Positions 16,217 to 25,262 of a DNA stretch of 64,000 bases are shown piece by piece (within the stretch, counting starts at the first letter, position 1; every line of letters starts with the position of its first letter). Location: assembly GCF_041224545.1 (NCBI RefSeq), contig NZ_JBGFGP010000150.1, positions 62,001 to 126,000 of the forward strand, given 5' to 3'. A model generated the notes under the pieces. The model ran no database searches, was not told where the DNA came from, and worked only from the letters and a program-made list of their open reading frames with translations. Position numbers and translations under genes: made by a program. Source of the DNA: Sedimentitalea sp041224545 (GTDB lineage Bacteria > Pseudomonadota > Alphaproteobacteria > Rhodobacterales > Rhodobacteraceae).

Positions 16217-16942
16217 ATGAACGCAAAGATCAGACTGTTTGTAGAGCACGCCTTGGGGCCGGGGCAATCGGTCCCTTTGACGCGCGAGCAGGCGCATTAC
16301 CTCTTTGGGGTGATGCGTCAGGGCACCGGTGCCGCCGTGTCGCTCTTCAATGGCCGCGATGGCGAGTGGCGGGCCGTGGTTGACGAAGCGGGCAAGCGCG
16401 GCGGTGTCCTGCGCTGCGAGGAACAGACACGCGATCTGATGATGCCGCCCGACCTCTGGCTGCTCTTCGCACCGATCAAGAAGGCCCGCACCGATTTTAT
16501 CGTCGAAAAGGCGGCCGAGATGGGGGCCGCACGTATCGTCCCGGTGCAGACCGATTTTACCAATGCGGAACGCATTCGCCAGGATCGCCTGCAGGCGCAT
16601 GCGGTCGAAGCGGCGGAACAATGCGGTGGCACTTTCGTGCCCGAGGTTGCCCCGTTGCAAAAGCTGGACCGGGTATTGCGCGACTGGCCGGCCGAGCGCC
16701 GGCTGATGTTCTGCGACGAGGGTCGGGCCGGCGACAACCTTGGCCCGCCCGCGGCGGCGGATGCCGGCCCCTGGGCGATTCTCATCGGTCCCGAGGGCGG
16801 GTTTTCCGATGGTGAACGCAAGCGCCTTGTGGCGATGCCGATGTCGCATGTTGTCAGCCTCGGACCGCGTATCCTGCGCGCGGATACCGCGGCCGTGGCT
16901 GCGATGACCCTTTGGCAGCAGGCGCTTGGAGACTGGAGATGA
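16217..16942 (+). CDS. rsmE: 16S rRNA (uracil(1498)-N(3))-methyltransferase
   Basis: A 241-residue SPOUT-class RNA methyltransferase. The N-terminal PUA-like part includes HYLFGVMRQGTG; the C-terminal trefoil-knot region has AILIGPEGGFSDGER and SLGPRILRADTAAVAA, both diagnostic of RsmE. It modifies U1498 of 16S rRNA. The gene downstream overlaps it by 4 bases, and gshA follows, an arrangement common in this bacterial family. Confidence 0.95.
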   Translation: MNAKIRLFVEHALGPGQSVPLTREQAHYLFGVMRQGTGAAVSLFNGRDGEWRAVVDEAGKRGGVLRCEEQTRDLMMPPDLWLLFAPIKKARTDFIVEKAAEMGAARIVPVQTDFTNAERIRQDRLQAHAVEAAEQCGGTFVPEVAPLQKLDRVLRDWPAERRLMFCDEGRAGDNLGPPAAADAGPWAILIGPEGGFSDGERKRLVAMPMSHVVSLGPRILRADTAAVAAMTLWQQALGDWR

Positions 16943-17466
16943 GTTTCATACGCCCGGAACTTCGCGATGCCTTGTGGCGCTATCGCGAGGCCGTGGCCGG
17001 GCTTGCCATGATCCTGCTCGGGCTCTGGTGGTTGCTCGGACCGGGAGGCTTGCTGGGCTGGGTCGGGGGCGCGCTGACGCTCGCGGGCGCGGCGCAAGGG
17101 TTTGTCGGTCTGCAAAAGGCGCGGTTCAGCTCGGACGGAGGCGGTCAGGGCGTCGTGCAGGTCGACGAAGGCCAGATCACCTATTTCGGACCGCTGAGCG
17201 GCGGTGCGGTTGCGGTGGCCGACCTGACGAGCATCGCATTGATACCGGACGGAAAACCGGCGCATTGGGTGCTGTCACAAGCGGGCAGGCCGGATGTGCA
17301 GATACCGGTCAACGCGGAGGGTTCGGAAGCTTTGTTCGATGTGTTCGCGGCTCTGCCCGGCATCAGAACCGAGCGGATGCTGGCCGAGTTGCAAACCGGA
17401 CCGGAACACCCGGTTGTGATCTGGTCACGCCAATCGTTGCGTCAGGAACACCAAAGGCTGCATTGA
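16939..17466 (+). CDS. Conserved membrane protein of unknown function
   Basis: A 175-residue protein with two adjacent N-terminal hydrophobic helices (VAGLAMILLGLWWLLG, about 18-33; LLGWVGGALTLAGAAQGFVG, about 38-57) and a soluble C-terminal domain of beta-strand character (VVQVDEGQITYFGPLSGGAVAVADL). Not a named family to me. The ATGA overlap with rsmE implies co-translation; gshA starts 64 bases later. Confidence 0.8.
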   Translation: MSFIRPELRDALWRYREAVAGLAMILLGLWWLLGPGGLLGWVGGALTLAGAAQGFVGLQKARFSSDGGGQGVVQVDEGQITYFGPLSGGAVAVADLTSIALIPDGKPAHWVLSQAGRPDVQIPVNAEGSEALFDVFAALPGIRTERMLAELQTGPEHPVVIWSRQSLRQEHQRLH

Positions 17467-17529
17467 CAGCCCGGCGGATTCACCGCACTCCTTTGCGCCA
17501 AAATCTCGAAAACGGTTCGGAGCGTACCC

Positions 17530-18900
17530 ATGTCAATTCCACAGTCCGGCGGCGGACAGATCGAACGTCACGAACAGCTTGCGGAATTCATGGCGGACGG
17601 TTGCAAACCAAAGGCGGACTGGCGCATCGGAACCGAGCATGAAAAGTTCGGTTACTGCAAGGATACGCTGAAGCCTATCCCCTACGAAGGCGAACGCTCG
17701 GTCCGGGCGGTGCTCGAGGGGCTGCGCGACGCGCATGGCTGGTCGCCTGTCGAGGAGGGCGGCAACCTGATCGGACTGGAAAAGGACGGCGCCAATGTGT
17801 CGCTCGAACCCGGCGGTCAGCTTGAGCTGTCCGGTGCTCCGCTGGAAACCATTCACGAAACCTGCGACGAGGTGAACGAGCACCTGCGCGAGGTGAAGGA
17901 CGTGGCCGACAAGGTTGGCGTCGGCTTCATCGGGCTGGGTGCCGCGCCGGTCTGGACGCATGAACAGATGCCGCTGATGCCCAAGGGGCGTTACAAGCTC
18001 ATGGATGCCTACATGCAAAAGGTGGGCACGATGGGCCGCACAATGATGCGTCGCACCTGCACGGTTCAGGTCAACCTGGATTTCGCCAGCGAGGCGGACA
18101 TGGTGCAAAAGCTGCGCGTGGCCATTGCCCTTCAACCGGTCGCCACGGCACTGTTTGCCAATTCACCCTTCATTGACGGCAAGCCGAACGGTCACAAATC
18201 CTGGCGCTCGCGGGTGTGGCGCGATCTCGATGCGGATCGCACCGGCATGGTGCCGTTCGTGTTCGACGAGGGATTCGGGTTTGAACGCTGGGTTGAATAT
18301 GCGCTCGATGTGCCGATGTACTTCGTCTATCGCGATGGTGAATACATCGATGCGCTGGGGCAGTCGTTCCGGGACTTTCTGCGCGGTGAATTGCCGGCGC
18401 TGCCGGGTGAAAAGCCGCAGATGTCGGACTGGGCGGATCATCTGACCACCTTGTTTCCCGAGGCGCGAATCAAGAAATTCATCGAGATGCGCGGCGCGGA
18501 TGGTGGACCCTGGCGGCGGCTTTGCGCCTTGCCGGCGTTCTGGGTCGGGCTGATGTATGATCAGACCGCGCTGGATGCGGCATGGGATCTTGCCAGGGGC
18601 TGGGATGCAGAGACCCGCGAGGCGCTGCGTGTTGCGGCGAGTGAGCAGGGGCTTCAGGCGCGTGTGGGCGATCTACAAATGCGCGAATTGGCCCGCGAAG
18701 TCGTCGCGATCGCCGATGCCGGTCTAAGGGCGCGGGCACGTCCCGGTGCGGGAGGAATGGTGCCCGACGAGACCCATTTCCTGAACGCGCTCAAGGAAAG
18801 TCTGGACAGCGGCCAGGTGCCCGCCGACGAGCTTCTTGGACGCTACGAGGGCGACTGGAATGGTGATCTGAACAGGATATACGCGGATTACAGCTACTGA
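17530..18900 (+). CDS. gshA: Glutamate--cysteine ligase, plant/alphaproteobacterial type
   Basis: A 456-residue enzyme catalysing the first step of glutathione synthesis. It belongs to the GCS2-like group also found in plants: WRIGTEHEKFGY near the N-terminus, SLEPGGQLELSGAP (about 95-110), MRRTCTVQVNLDF (about 173-185), FANSPFIDGKPNGHKSWRS and IEMRGADGGPWRRLCALPAFWVGLMYD. The E, R and N residues that form the ATP/glutamate site in this group are retained. Probably last gene of the rsmE series. Confidence 0.95.
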   Translation: MSIPQSGGGQIERHEQLAEFMADGCKPKADWRIGTEHEKFGYCKDTLKPIPYEGERSVRAVLEGLRDAHGWSPVEEGGNLIGLEKDGANVSLEPGGQLELSGAPLETIHETCDEVNEHLREVKDVADKVGVGFIGLGAAPVWTHEQMPLMPKGRYKLMDAYMQKVGTMGRTMMRRTCTVQVNLDFASEADMVQKLRVAIALQPVATALFANSPFIDGKPNGHKSWRSRVWRDLDADRTGMVPFVFDEGFGFERWVEYALDVPMYFVYRDGEYIDALGQSFRDFLRGELPALPGEKPQMSDWADHLTTLFPEARIKKFIEMRGADGGPWRRLCALPAFWVGLMYDQTALDAAWDLARGWDAETREALRVAASEQGLQARVGDLQMRELAREVVAIADAGLRARARPGAGGMVPDETHFLNALKESLDSGQVPADELLGRYEGDWNGDLNRIYADYSY

Positions 18901-18906
18901 CACCGG

Positions 18907-18922
18907 CGCCTGGAAACAGGCG
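18907..18922. repeat. Short perfect hairpin with GAAA tetraloop
   Basis: CGCCTG-GAAA-CAGGCG starts six bases after the gshA stop. The 6-bp stem closed by a GNRA loop is stable as RNA, but no T-run follows; it may stabilise the gshA mRNA 3' end. Confidence 0.5.
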
Positions 18923-18961
18923 GGAGAGTGGTCAGAGAAGCTCGAAAACCCGTTTCATCCT

Positions 18962-18991
18962 CCCCGAGGCAAGAGATACTCTGCCCCGGGG
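18962..18991. terminator. GC-rich hairpin between convergent gshA and VPLPA-CTERM gene
   Basis: CCCCG pairs with CGGGG, GGC with GCC and AGAG with CTCT, with one mismatch, one bulge and an ATA loop. It lies between two converging stop codons and could act in both directions. No U-tract on either side, so it is an imperfect intrinsic terminator. Confidence 0.45.
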
Positions 18992-19004
18992 ACATGGAAT
19001 TGTA

Positions 19005-19634
19005 TCAGCCGTTGCGGCGACGGCGTGCCGCAAACGCACCGAGGCTGCCGATTCCGGCCATGAGCATCAGCGCGGTTGCCGGAAGCGGTACGGGTGTCGG
19101 GACAACAATTTCGCCGTTCAGCGCGAAATCAAGGCTATTGCCCGTAAACAGGCTGTTGAGGGCACCGCCATTGCCGAAGGGGGCAACCCCGGGAAGGGCA
19201 CCGCCGAACAGGGTGGTTGCCGTCGCGTCTTCCCGTGCCCCCATCGCAAAGTAGTAGGTATGATCCGCCAGCAGGGTCACGTCTCTGTCAAAGGTCCAGA
19301 AGCCGTCTTCATAGCCGGTGCTGACCGCCAGAAAACCCGATGTGGACGTGCTGAGATCGTCAGCGGTGCCCAGGAAATCCTCGGTCAGAATATACAGATC
19401 ACCCGCCGAATAGGCTTCGAACCCGGCGCCGCCCTGCATGTCGAACGCGAAGGAAATCGTATTCCAGTCATAACGCGAACCGATGGTAACGCTCTGACCG
19501 TAATACAGTTGTTCGATTGCGCCGCTGTTATAGGTGATGCTTTGAATTGGCGCGGCCTGTACGGTTGTCGCGCCGATCATCAAAGCCGCTGCTGACGACA
19601 GGATCGCCAGAATACTGCTTTTACAAAAATTCAT
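19005..19634 (-). CDS. VPLPA-CTERM sorting-domain secreted protein
   Basis: A 209-residue exported protein: signal peptide 1-28 (SILAILSSAAALMIGATTVQAA), a beta-rich middle domain without recognised catalytic motif (YDWNTISFAFDMQGGAGFEA; VTLLADHTYYFAMGA), and a C-terminal sorting tag PVPLPATALMLMAGIGSLGAFAARRRR, i.e. VPLPA motif, helix, and arginine cluster. Tags of this type are recognised by exosortase XrtD in Rhodobacteraceae, with extracellular polysaccharide or biofilm association suggested. No exosortase gene is in this window. A CtrA-type site lies 156 bases upstream. Confidence 0.88.
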   Translation of the reverse strand: MNFCKSSILAILSSAAALMIGATTVQAAPIQSITYNSGAIEQLYYGQSVTIGSRYDWNTISFAFDMQGGAGFEAYSAGDLYILTEDFLGTADDLSTSTSGFLAVSTGYEDGFWTFDRDVTLLADHTYYFAMGAREDATATTLFGGALPGVAPFGNGGALNSLFTGNSLDFALNGEIVVPTPVPLPATALMLMAGIGSLGAFAARRRRNG

Positions 19635-19789
19635 GACAACTTCTTTTCACCCCGCGAACTTTTTACACAAAACAAAGGCGAGCACCGCCAAAACGCGGGA
19701 ACAAACGGACTCGGCCATCCTCCAAACCAAACGGAGTAAACTGTATTTATATTAACCTTTCGAGAAAATCAACCATATGTTCCAGACGC

Positions 19790-19804
19790 TTAACAGAATT
19801 TTAA
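19790..19804. promoter_or_regulatory. CtrA-binding-site-like sequence TTAA-N7-TTAA
   Basis: TTAACAGAATTTTAA is an exact match to the CtrA consensus. It lies in the AT-rich interval between carB (ending 19913) and the VPLPA-CTERM gene (start 19634). AT-rich composition raises the chance of coincidence. Confidence 0.35.
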
Positions 19805-19912
19805 TTTTAAGGCTGGGCCACCGAATGGCCGCGAGCGTGCCCGATTTTCTTCACAATCCTTGGCGAGAATAGAGGGCGCGAGTCTGTTATGCGCCCGATA
19901 TCGTGGTTCCGT

Positions 19913-22900
19913 TCAGGCCTGCAGACTTTTCACGCCGACGCCCCCTTCGGCCTGCGCCTTGATCGCCAGCGCGGCAGCATGGCTGCCCGCGGCCGTGGTG
20001 AAATAGGGGATCTTGTCATAAAGGGCGATGGTGCGGATCGATTTGGAATCCTCGACCGCTTGTGAGCCCTCGGTCGAGTTCATCACAAGCTGCACACCGC
20101 CATCTTTCATCATGTCGGTGATGTCGGGGCGCCCCTCGTACACCTTGTTCACGAGGTCGCAGTCGATCCCCTGTCCGGCGAGCCAGCTTTGCGTGCCGCG
20201 CGTCGCGACAAGCGTGAACCCGAGATCGGTGAGAATCTTTGCGGCTTCGAGGATCTGCGGCGTCTTGTCGTCGTCCTTGATCGACAAGAACGCACATCCC
20301 GATGTGGGCAGAACCATGCCCGCACCCATCTGCGCCTTGAGGAAGGCACGCGGAAAATCGCGATCCCAGCCCATGACTTCGCCGGTCGAGCGCATTTCCG
20401 GGCCAAGAATCGTATCAACGCCGGGGAAACGGGCAAAGGGCAGCACCGCCTCCTTGACCGAGAACCAGGGCATGTTCGGATCGGCCAGCGTCATCGGATC
20501 CGCAAGCGGCAACACCGTGTCATAGTCGGCCTGCTCGTCGTAAGGCGCGCGCATCGGGAAATTCGACAGCGGTTCGCCGGCCATGACACGGGCCGCAATC
20601 GATGCGATCGCGGAATCCGTGGCCTTTGCGACAAAGGGCACCGTGCGGCTGGCGCGGGGGTTGACCTCGATCAGGTATATTTCGCCATCCTTGATTGCGA
20701 ACTGGATGTTCATCAGCCCGACGACATTGAGCGCCCGCGCGAGCGCCGTGGTCTGGGCCTTGACCTCTTCGATGATCGCGGGGTCAAGCGAATAGGGCGG
20801 CAGCGAACAGGCACTGTCGCCGGAATGCACGCCCGCCTCTTCGATATGCTGCATGATCCCCGCAACATGCACGTCGGTGCCATCACAGATCGCATCGACG
20901 TCCAGTTCCACCGCGCCGGACAGGTAACTGTCCAGCAGCACCGGGCTGTCGCCGGAAACCACCACGGCGTCCGAAATGTAACGCTCGAGCTGGGCCTGAT
21001 CGCGCACGATTTCCATGGCGCGGCCACCCAGAACATAGGACGGCCGGATCACCAGCGGGAAACCGATCTGCTTTGCGATTTCCAGCGCCTGTGCATCTGT
21101 GCTGGCGATACCGTTATTGGGTTGCTTCAGCCCGAGGTCCTGAACGAGTTTCTGGAACCGTTCGCGATCTTCGGCCAGATCGATGGCGTCGGGTGTCGTG
21201 CCGAGGATCGGGATGCCTTCGTCGTGAAGCGCGTTCGCGAGTTTCAGCGGGGTCTGTCCGCCAAACTGGACGATCACGCCGTGCAGGCTGCCGTTCTGCT
21301 GTTCGACCCGCAGGATTTCGAGCACGTGTTCCAGCGTCAGAGGTTCGAAATACAGCCGGTCAGAGGTGTCATAGTCGGTCGACACCGTTTCCGGGTTGCA
21401 GTTGATCATGATGGTCTCGTAGCCGACATCGGTCAGCGCGAAACAGGCGTGACAGCAACAATAATCAAACTCGATACCCTGACCGATCCGGTTCGGGCCG
21501 CCGCCGAGAATCACCACCTTCTTGCGGTTGGTCGGGCGTGCTTCGCATTCGACCTCGCCCATCATCGGCGTTTCATAGGTCGAATACATATAAGGCGTCT
21601 GCGCCTCGAACTCGGCGGCGCAGGTGTCGATGCGCTTGAACACCGCGGTCACATCGAGATTGTGCCGTGCCCGGCGTACATTTGCCTCGTCGCGCCCGGT
21701 GAGTGCGCCCAGCCGGGCATCGGTAAAGCCCATCATCTTAAGCGCGCGCAGTTCCTCGGCATTGGTGGGCAGGCCCGACTTGCGCAGCTTCGCCTCGGTC
21801 TCGATGATCTCGCGTATCCGGGCAAGGAACCACGGATCGAACATCGTGACCGCGTGAATATCCTCGTCGCTCATGCCGTGCCGCATGGCCTGCGCGATGG
21901 TGCGCATCCGGTCCGGGGTCTGCTGGCTGATCGCCTTGATGATGACGGCCTTGTCCTCGACGGGATCCCAGGGGCCGACGGTGACGCCGGGAATCTCGAT
22001 CTCGTCAAACCCGGTCAGACCCGATTCCATGCTCGCCAGCGCCTTTTGCAGCGATTCGTGGATGCTGCGGCCGATGGCCATGGCCTCGCCCACGGATTTC
22101 ATCGCCGTGGTCAGGTCGGGTTTGGAGCCGGGGAATTTCTCGAAGGCGAATTTCGGTATCTTGGTCACGACATAGTCGATGGTCGGCTCAAAGCTTGCCG
22201 GTGTCACCTTGGTGATGTCGTTGTCCAGTTCGTCCAGCGTATAGCCGACCGCCAGTTTCGCGGCGATCTTGGCGATCGGGAAGCCGGTCGCCTTTGACGC
22301 CAGTGCCGAGGACCGCGACACGCGCGGGTTCATTTCGATCACCACCATGCGCCCGTCCGCGGGGTTCACCGCCCATTGCACGTTGGAACCGCCGGTTTCC
22401 ACGCCGATCTCGCGCAGCACCGCGATGCTGCCGTTGCGCATGATCTGGTATTCCTTGTCGGTCAGGGTCAGCGCCGGGGCCACGGTGATCGAGTCACCCG
22501 TGTGCACGCCCATCGGATCGACGTTTTCGATAGAACAGACGATGATGGCGTTGTCGGCGGTATCGCGCACCACCTCCATCTCGTATTCCTTCCAGCCGAG
22601 CAGCGATTCGTCGATCAGGATCTGGCCCATCGGGCTGGCGTCCATGCCGGTCCGGCAGATATGTTCGTAATCGTCCCGGTTATAGGCGACACCGCCACCG
22701 GTGCCGCCCATGGTAAAGGCAGGGCGGATGATGGCGGGCAGGCCGACCTCTTCCAGCGCGTCCAGCGCCAGGCGCACGCCCTCGTTCAGATCCTTCTTGC
22801 CGTTCACGCCCATGGGCGCGGTTACGATGGTGGCACGCGGGTTCTCGATGCCCAGCCGGTCCATCGCTTCGCGGAACAGCTTGCGGTCCTCGGCCATCTC

Positions 22901-23269
22901 GATGGCTTCGCGTTTTGCACCGATCATTTCGACACCGAATTTCGTCAGAACGCCCATTTCCTCAAGGGCAAGGCTGGTGTTCAACCCGGTCTGACCACCC
23001 ATCGTGGGGAGCAACGCGTCGGGACGTTCCTTTTCAATGATCTTGGCGACGATCTCGGGGGTGATCGGCTCGATATAGGTTGCGTCGGCGAGTTCCGGGT
23101 CGGTCATGATCGTCGCCGGGTTCGAATTGACCAGGATAACGCGGTATCCTTCCTCGCGCAGCGCCTTGCAGGCCTGGGCTCCGGAATAGTCAAACTCGCA
23201 GGCCTGCCCGATCACGATGGGTCCTGCTCCGATGATCATGATCGACTGGATGTCGGTTCTCTTCGGCAT
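19913..23269 (-). CDS. carB: Carbamoyl-phosphate synthase large subunit
   Basis: A full-length 1118-residue CarB, supplying carbamoyl phosphate for arginine and pyrimidine synthesis. Two ATP-grasp halves: the first begins SIMIIGAGPIVIGQACEFDYS and contains PAFTMGGTGGGVAYN and EMNPRVSRSSALASKATG; the second begins VVILGGGPNRIGQGIEFDY and contains PSYVLGGRAMEIV and EVNPRASRTVPFVAKATD. The C-terminal allosteric MGS-like domain is about 990-1110 (LGFTLVATRGTQSWLAGQGI). It is somewhat longer than the E. coli protein (1073). A weak GGGCGC/GCGCCC hairpin at 19875-19900 lies just beyond the stop. carA is not in the window. Confidence 0.97.
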   Translation of the reverse strand: MPKRTDIQSIMIIGAGPIVIGQACEFDYSGAQACKALREEGYRVILVNSNPATIMTDPELADATYIEPITPEIVAKIIEKERPDALLPTMGGQTGLNTSLALEEMGVLTKFGVEMIGAKREAIEMAEDRKLFREAMDRLGIENPRATIVTAPMGVNGKKDLNEGVRLALDALEEVGLPAIIRPAFTMGGTGGGVAYNRDDYEHICRTGMDASPMGQILIDESLLGWKEYEMEVVRDTADNAIIVCSIENVDPMGVHTGDSITVAPALTLTDKEYQIMRNGSIAVLREIGVETGGSNVQWAVNPADGRMVVIEMNPRVSRSSALASKATGFPIAKIAAKLAVGYTLDELDNDITKVTPASFEPTIDYVVTKIPKFAFEKFPGSKPDLTTAMKSVGEAMAIGRSIHESLQKALASMESGLTGFDEIEIPGVTVGPWDPVEDKAVIIKAISQQTPDRMRTIAQAMRHGMSDEDIHAVTMFDPWFLARIREIIETEAKLRKSGLPTNAEELRALKMMGFTDARLGALTGRDEANVRRARHNLDVTAVFKRIDTCAAEFEAQTPYMYSTYETPMMGEVECEARPTNRKKVVILGGGPNRIGQGIEFDYCCCHACFALTDVGYETIMINCNPETVSTDYDTSDRLYFEPLTLEHVLEILRVEQQNGSLHGVIVQFGGQTPLKLANALHDEGIPILGTTPDAIDLAEDRERFQKLVQDLGLKQPNNGIASTDAQALEIAKQIGFPLVIRPSYVLGGRAMEIVRDQAQLERYISDAVVVSGDSPVLLDSYLSGAVELDVDAICDGTDVHVAGIMQHIEEAGVHSGDSACSLPPYSLDPAIIEEVKAQTTALARALNVVGLMNIQFAIKDGEIYLIEVNPRASRTVPFVAKATDSAIASIAARVMAGEPLSNFPMRAPYDEQADYDTVLPLADPMTLADPNMPWFSVKEAVLPFARFPGVDTILGPEMRSTGEVMGWDRDFPRAFLKAQMGAGMVLPTSGCAFLSIKDDDKTPQILEAAKILTDLGFTLVATRGTQSWLAGQGIDCDLVNKVYEGRPDITDMMKDGGVQLVMNSTEGSQAVEDSKSIRTIALYDKIPYFTTAAGSHAAALAIKAQAEGGVGVKSLQA

Positions 23270-23456
23270 GGTGCGGTCCCTCTGGCTGGTGAATCCCGGG
23301 CACCCCCAATGTGCCCAAATTGTCCTGCGTTATAGGGATGGGTCGCGCATGTGCAAGGCCCGAAAGCGCAAGAATTTCGCACCGGATGCGCACATCGGTT
23401 GCCGGGTATCTGTGTTGCCGCTATGAGGGCGCGATTGTCGGGGACGTGAGACACAG

Positions 23457-24578
23457 TTGGATATTCGCTTTGATCAAGGGCCACAGGGGCCGGGTGACTG
23501 GTTCCGCGATCCGGTGCGCCTGATCCGCGCGGACCGGCCGGGCGAGGTTGATGCCGCGCTGTCGGACCTGGATGCGGCGCAGGCGCAGGGGCATTGGCTC
23601 GCGGGTTACTGCAGTTACGAGCTGGGCTATGCGCTCGAGCCAAGACTAGCGGCGCTGATGCCCCGGGACAGGCGGCTGCCGCTTCTTGCCATCGGCGTTT
23701 ACGGCGCGCCGGGGCAGGGCGCGTTGAAACGCGGACCCGCCGGATTTGATACCTTTCGCCCGTCGTGGGACCGCGAACGCTATCGTCAGGCGTTCGACCG
23801 TGTTCATGCGTTGATTCGCGCCGGGGATATCTATCAGGCCAACCTGACCTTCCCGATGCGGGCCGTGGCCCATGGCGGGGCGCAGGAACTTTACGCGGCG
23901 CTGATGGAACGGCAGCCGGTGGGATATGGCGCGCTGGTTGAGCAGGATGGACTGCCCGACCTGCTGTGCCGCTCGCCGGAATTGTTCTTTCGCACCGATG
24001 CCGATGGCCTGATCGAAACCCTGCCGATGAAAGGCACGCAGCCACGCGGCGGCGACGCCGAAGACGATGCGCGCAGGCGCGCGTTTCTCGCGAACGACGT
24101 CAAGAACCGCGCCGAGAACCTGATGATCGTCGATCTGCTGCGCAACGATCTGTCCCGCGTCAGCCGACCGGGTTCGGTCCAGGTGCCCCGGCTATTTCAT
24201 GTGCAAACCTACCGGACCGTGCACCAGATGGTGTCACAGGTGCAGGCGCGGATGCAGCCAGGGCTTGGCGCCAGTGCAGTGTTGCGGGCCTTGTTCCCCT
24301 GCGGCTCGATCACCGGCGCACCCAAAATCCGCGCGATGGAGGTGATCCGGGATCTCGAAACCGCCCCGCGCGACATATATTGTGGCGGTATCGGCTGGAT
24401 CGCACCGGATGGGCGCAGCAGTTTCAATGTCGCGATCCGCACCATCCTGCTTGAGAAGGGTCAGGCGCGGCTGAATGTCGGCGGTGGCGTCGTCTATGAC
24501 AGCGACGCCGACAGCGAATACGAAGAGGCGCTATGGAAAGCCCGGTTTTCAGCCATATCCCAGCCGATACGCGTCTGA
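23457..24578 (+). CDS. pabB: Aminodeoxychorismate synthase component I
   Basis: A 373-residue chorismate-binding enzyme that aminates chorismate for p-aminobenzoate and folate synthesis. Family hallmarks: GDIYQANLTFPM (about 122-133), PELFFRTDADGLIETLPMKGT (catalytic region), VKNRAENLMIVDLLRNDLSRV, and FPCGSITGAPKIRAMEVI with the conserved GAPK. Translation appears to start at TTG 23457; every upstream in-frame codon leads directly to a stop. It is divergent from carB (187-base gap) and overlaps the next gene by 46 bases. Confidence 0.92.
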   Translation: MDIRFDQGPQGPGDWFRDPVRLIRADRPGEVDAALSDLDAAQAQGHWLAGYCSYELGYALEPRLAALMPRDRRLPLLAIGVYGAPGQGALKRGPAGFDTFRPSWDRERYRQAFDRVHALIRAGDIYQANLTFPMRAVAHGGAQELYAALMERQPVGYGALVEQDGLPDLLCRSPELFFRTDADGLIETLPMKGTQPRGGDAEDDARRRAFLANDVKNRAENLMIVDLLRNDLSRVSRPGSVQVPRLFHVQTYRTVHQMVSQVQARMQPGLGASAVLRALFPCGSITGAPKIRAMEVIRDLETAPRDIYCGGIGWIAPDGRSSFNVAIRTILLEKGQARLNVGGGVVYDSDADSEYEEALWKARFSAISQPIRV

Positions 24579-25198
24579 TCGAAACGCTCGCATGGTGTCC
24601 CGAGGCGGGATACGCTGATGCGGACGCACATTTGGACCGGATGGCGCGGTCGGCACGGGCGCTGGATATTCCGTTTGTCCGGGGCAGGGCGATGCGGCGT
24701 CTGGCGACGGTGGCGGGGGATCGGCCACAGCGGTGCCGGCTGACGCTGGGGCTGGATGGCGGATTTGACGTGACCCACACTGACATTTCTGCGCATGCGC
24801 CGCTCTGGACACTCGCCCTGGCATCGGAACGGCTCGACCCGGAAGACCCGTGGCTGCGGCACAAGAGCACAAACAGGAATCTCTACGATCGCGCCCGCGC
24901 GGCGCTGCCCGACGGTGTGCAAGAGTTGATCTTTCTGAACCGGCGCGGCGAACTCTGCGAAGGGACAATCACCAATCTCTTCGTGCGCCTTGACGGTGGG
25001 CGGCAGGTCACGCCTCCGCAATCCTGCGGTCTTTTGCCGGGCGTGTTGCGGGGGCGATTGCTGGCCGGCGGCGCGTGGCGGGAACAGGTGCTGCGCATGT
25101 CCGATCTGCACCGGGCAGAGGCGATCTGGGTCGGAAATGCGCTGCGCGGGCTGATACCGGCGCGGTTTCAGGTCACGGACGGGGCCAACACGGCTTGA
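24533..25198 (+). CDS. pabC: Class IV aminotransferase-family protein, probable aminodeoxychorismate lyase
   Basis: A 221-residue fold-type IV PLP protein. The catalytic lysine is expected in LRHKSTNRNLYD (about 107), and the family motif appears as LIFLNRRGELCEGTITNLFV (about 126-145) followed by TPPQSCGLLPGVLRGRLL. PabC-type lyases release p-aminobenzoate and pyruvate from aminodeoxychorismate, which fits the overlap with pabB: 46 bases are shared in different frames. The assignment to lyase rather than aminotransferase rests mainly on this context. Confidence 0.82.
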   Translation: MESPVFSHIPADTRLIETLAWCPEAGYADADAHLDRMARSARALDIPFVRGRAMRRLATVAGDRPQRCRLTLGLDGGFDVTHTDISAHAPLWTLALASERLDPEDPWLRHKSTNRNLYDRARAALPDGVQELIFLNRRGELCEGTITNLFVRLDGGRQVTPPQSCGLLPGVLRGRLLAGGAWREQVLRMSDLHRAEAIWVGNALRGLIPARFQVTDGANTA

Positions 25199-25262
25199 CT
25201 TTTGTGGCGCAGCCTTGTGTACCGGCGCGACGCCACAAACCAGCCAAAACGAGGCATATCCC

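Noticed and set aside
16205..16849. Upstream extension of the ubiA frame
   Set aside because: Antisense to rsmE; the UbiA family N-terminus fits ATG 16204.
20189..22297. 702-codon open frame on the + strand opposite carB
   Set aside because: Exact antisense of a well-conserved gene in GC-rich DNA; its translation is rich in Arg, His and Gly and matches no domain.
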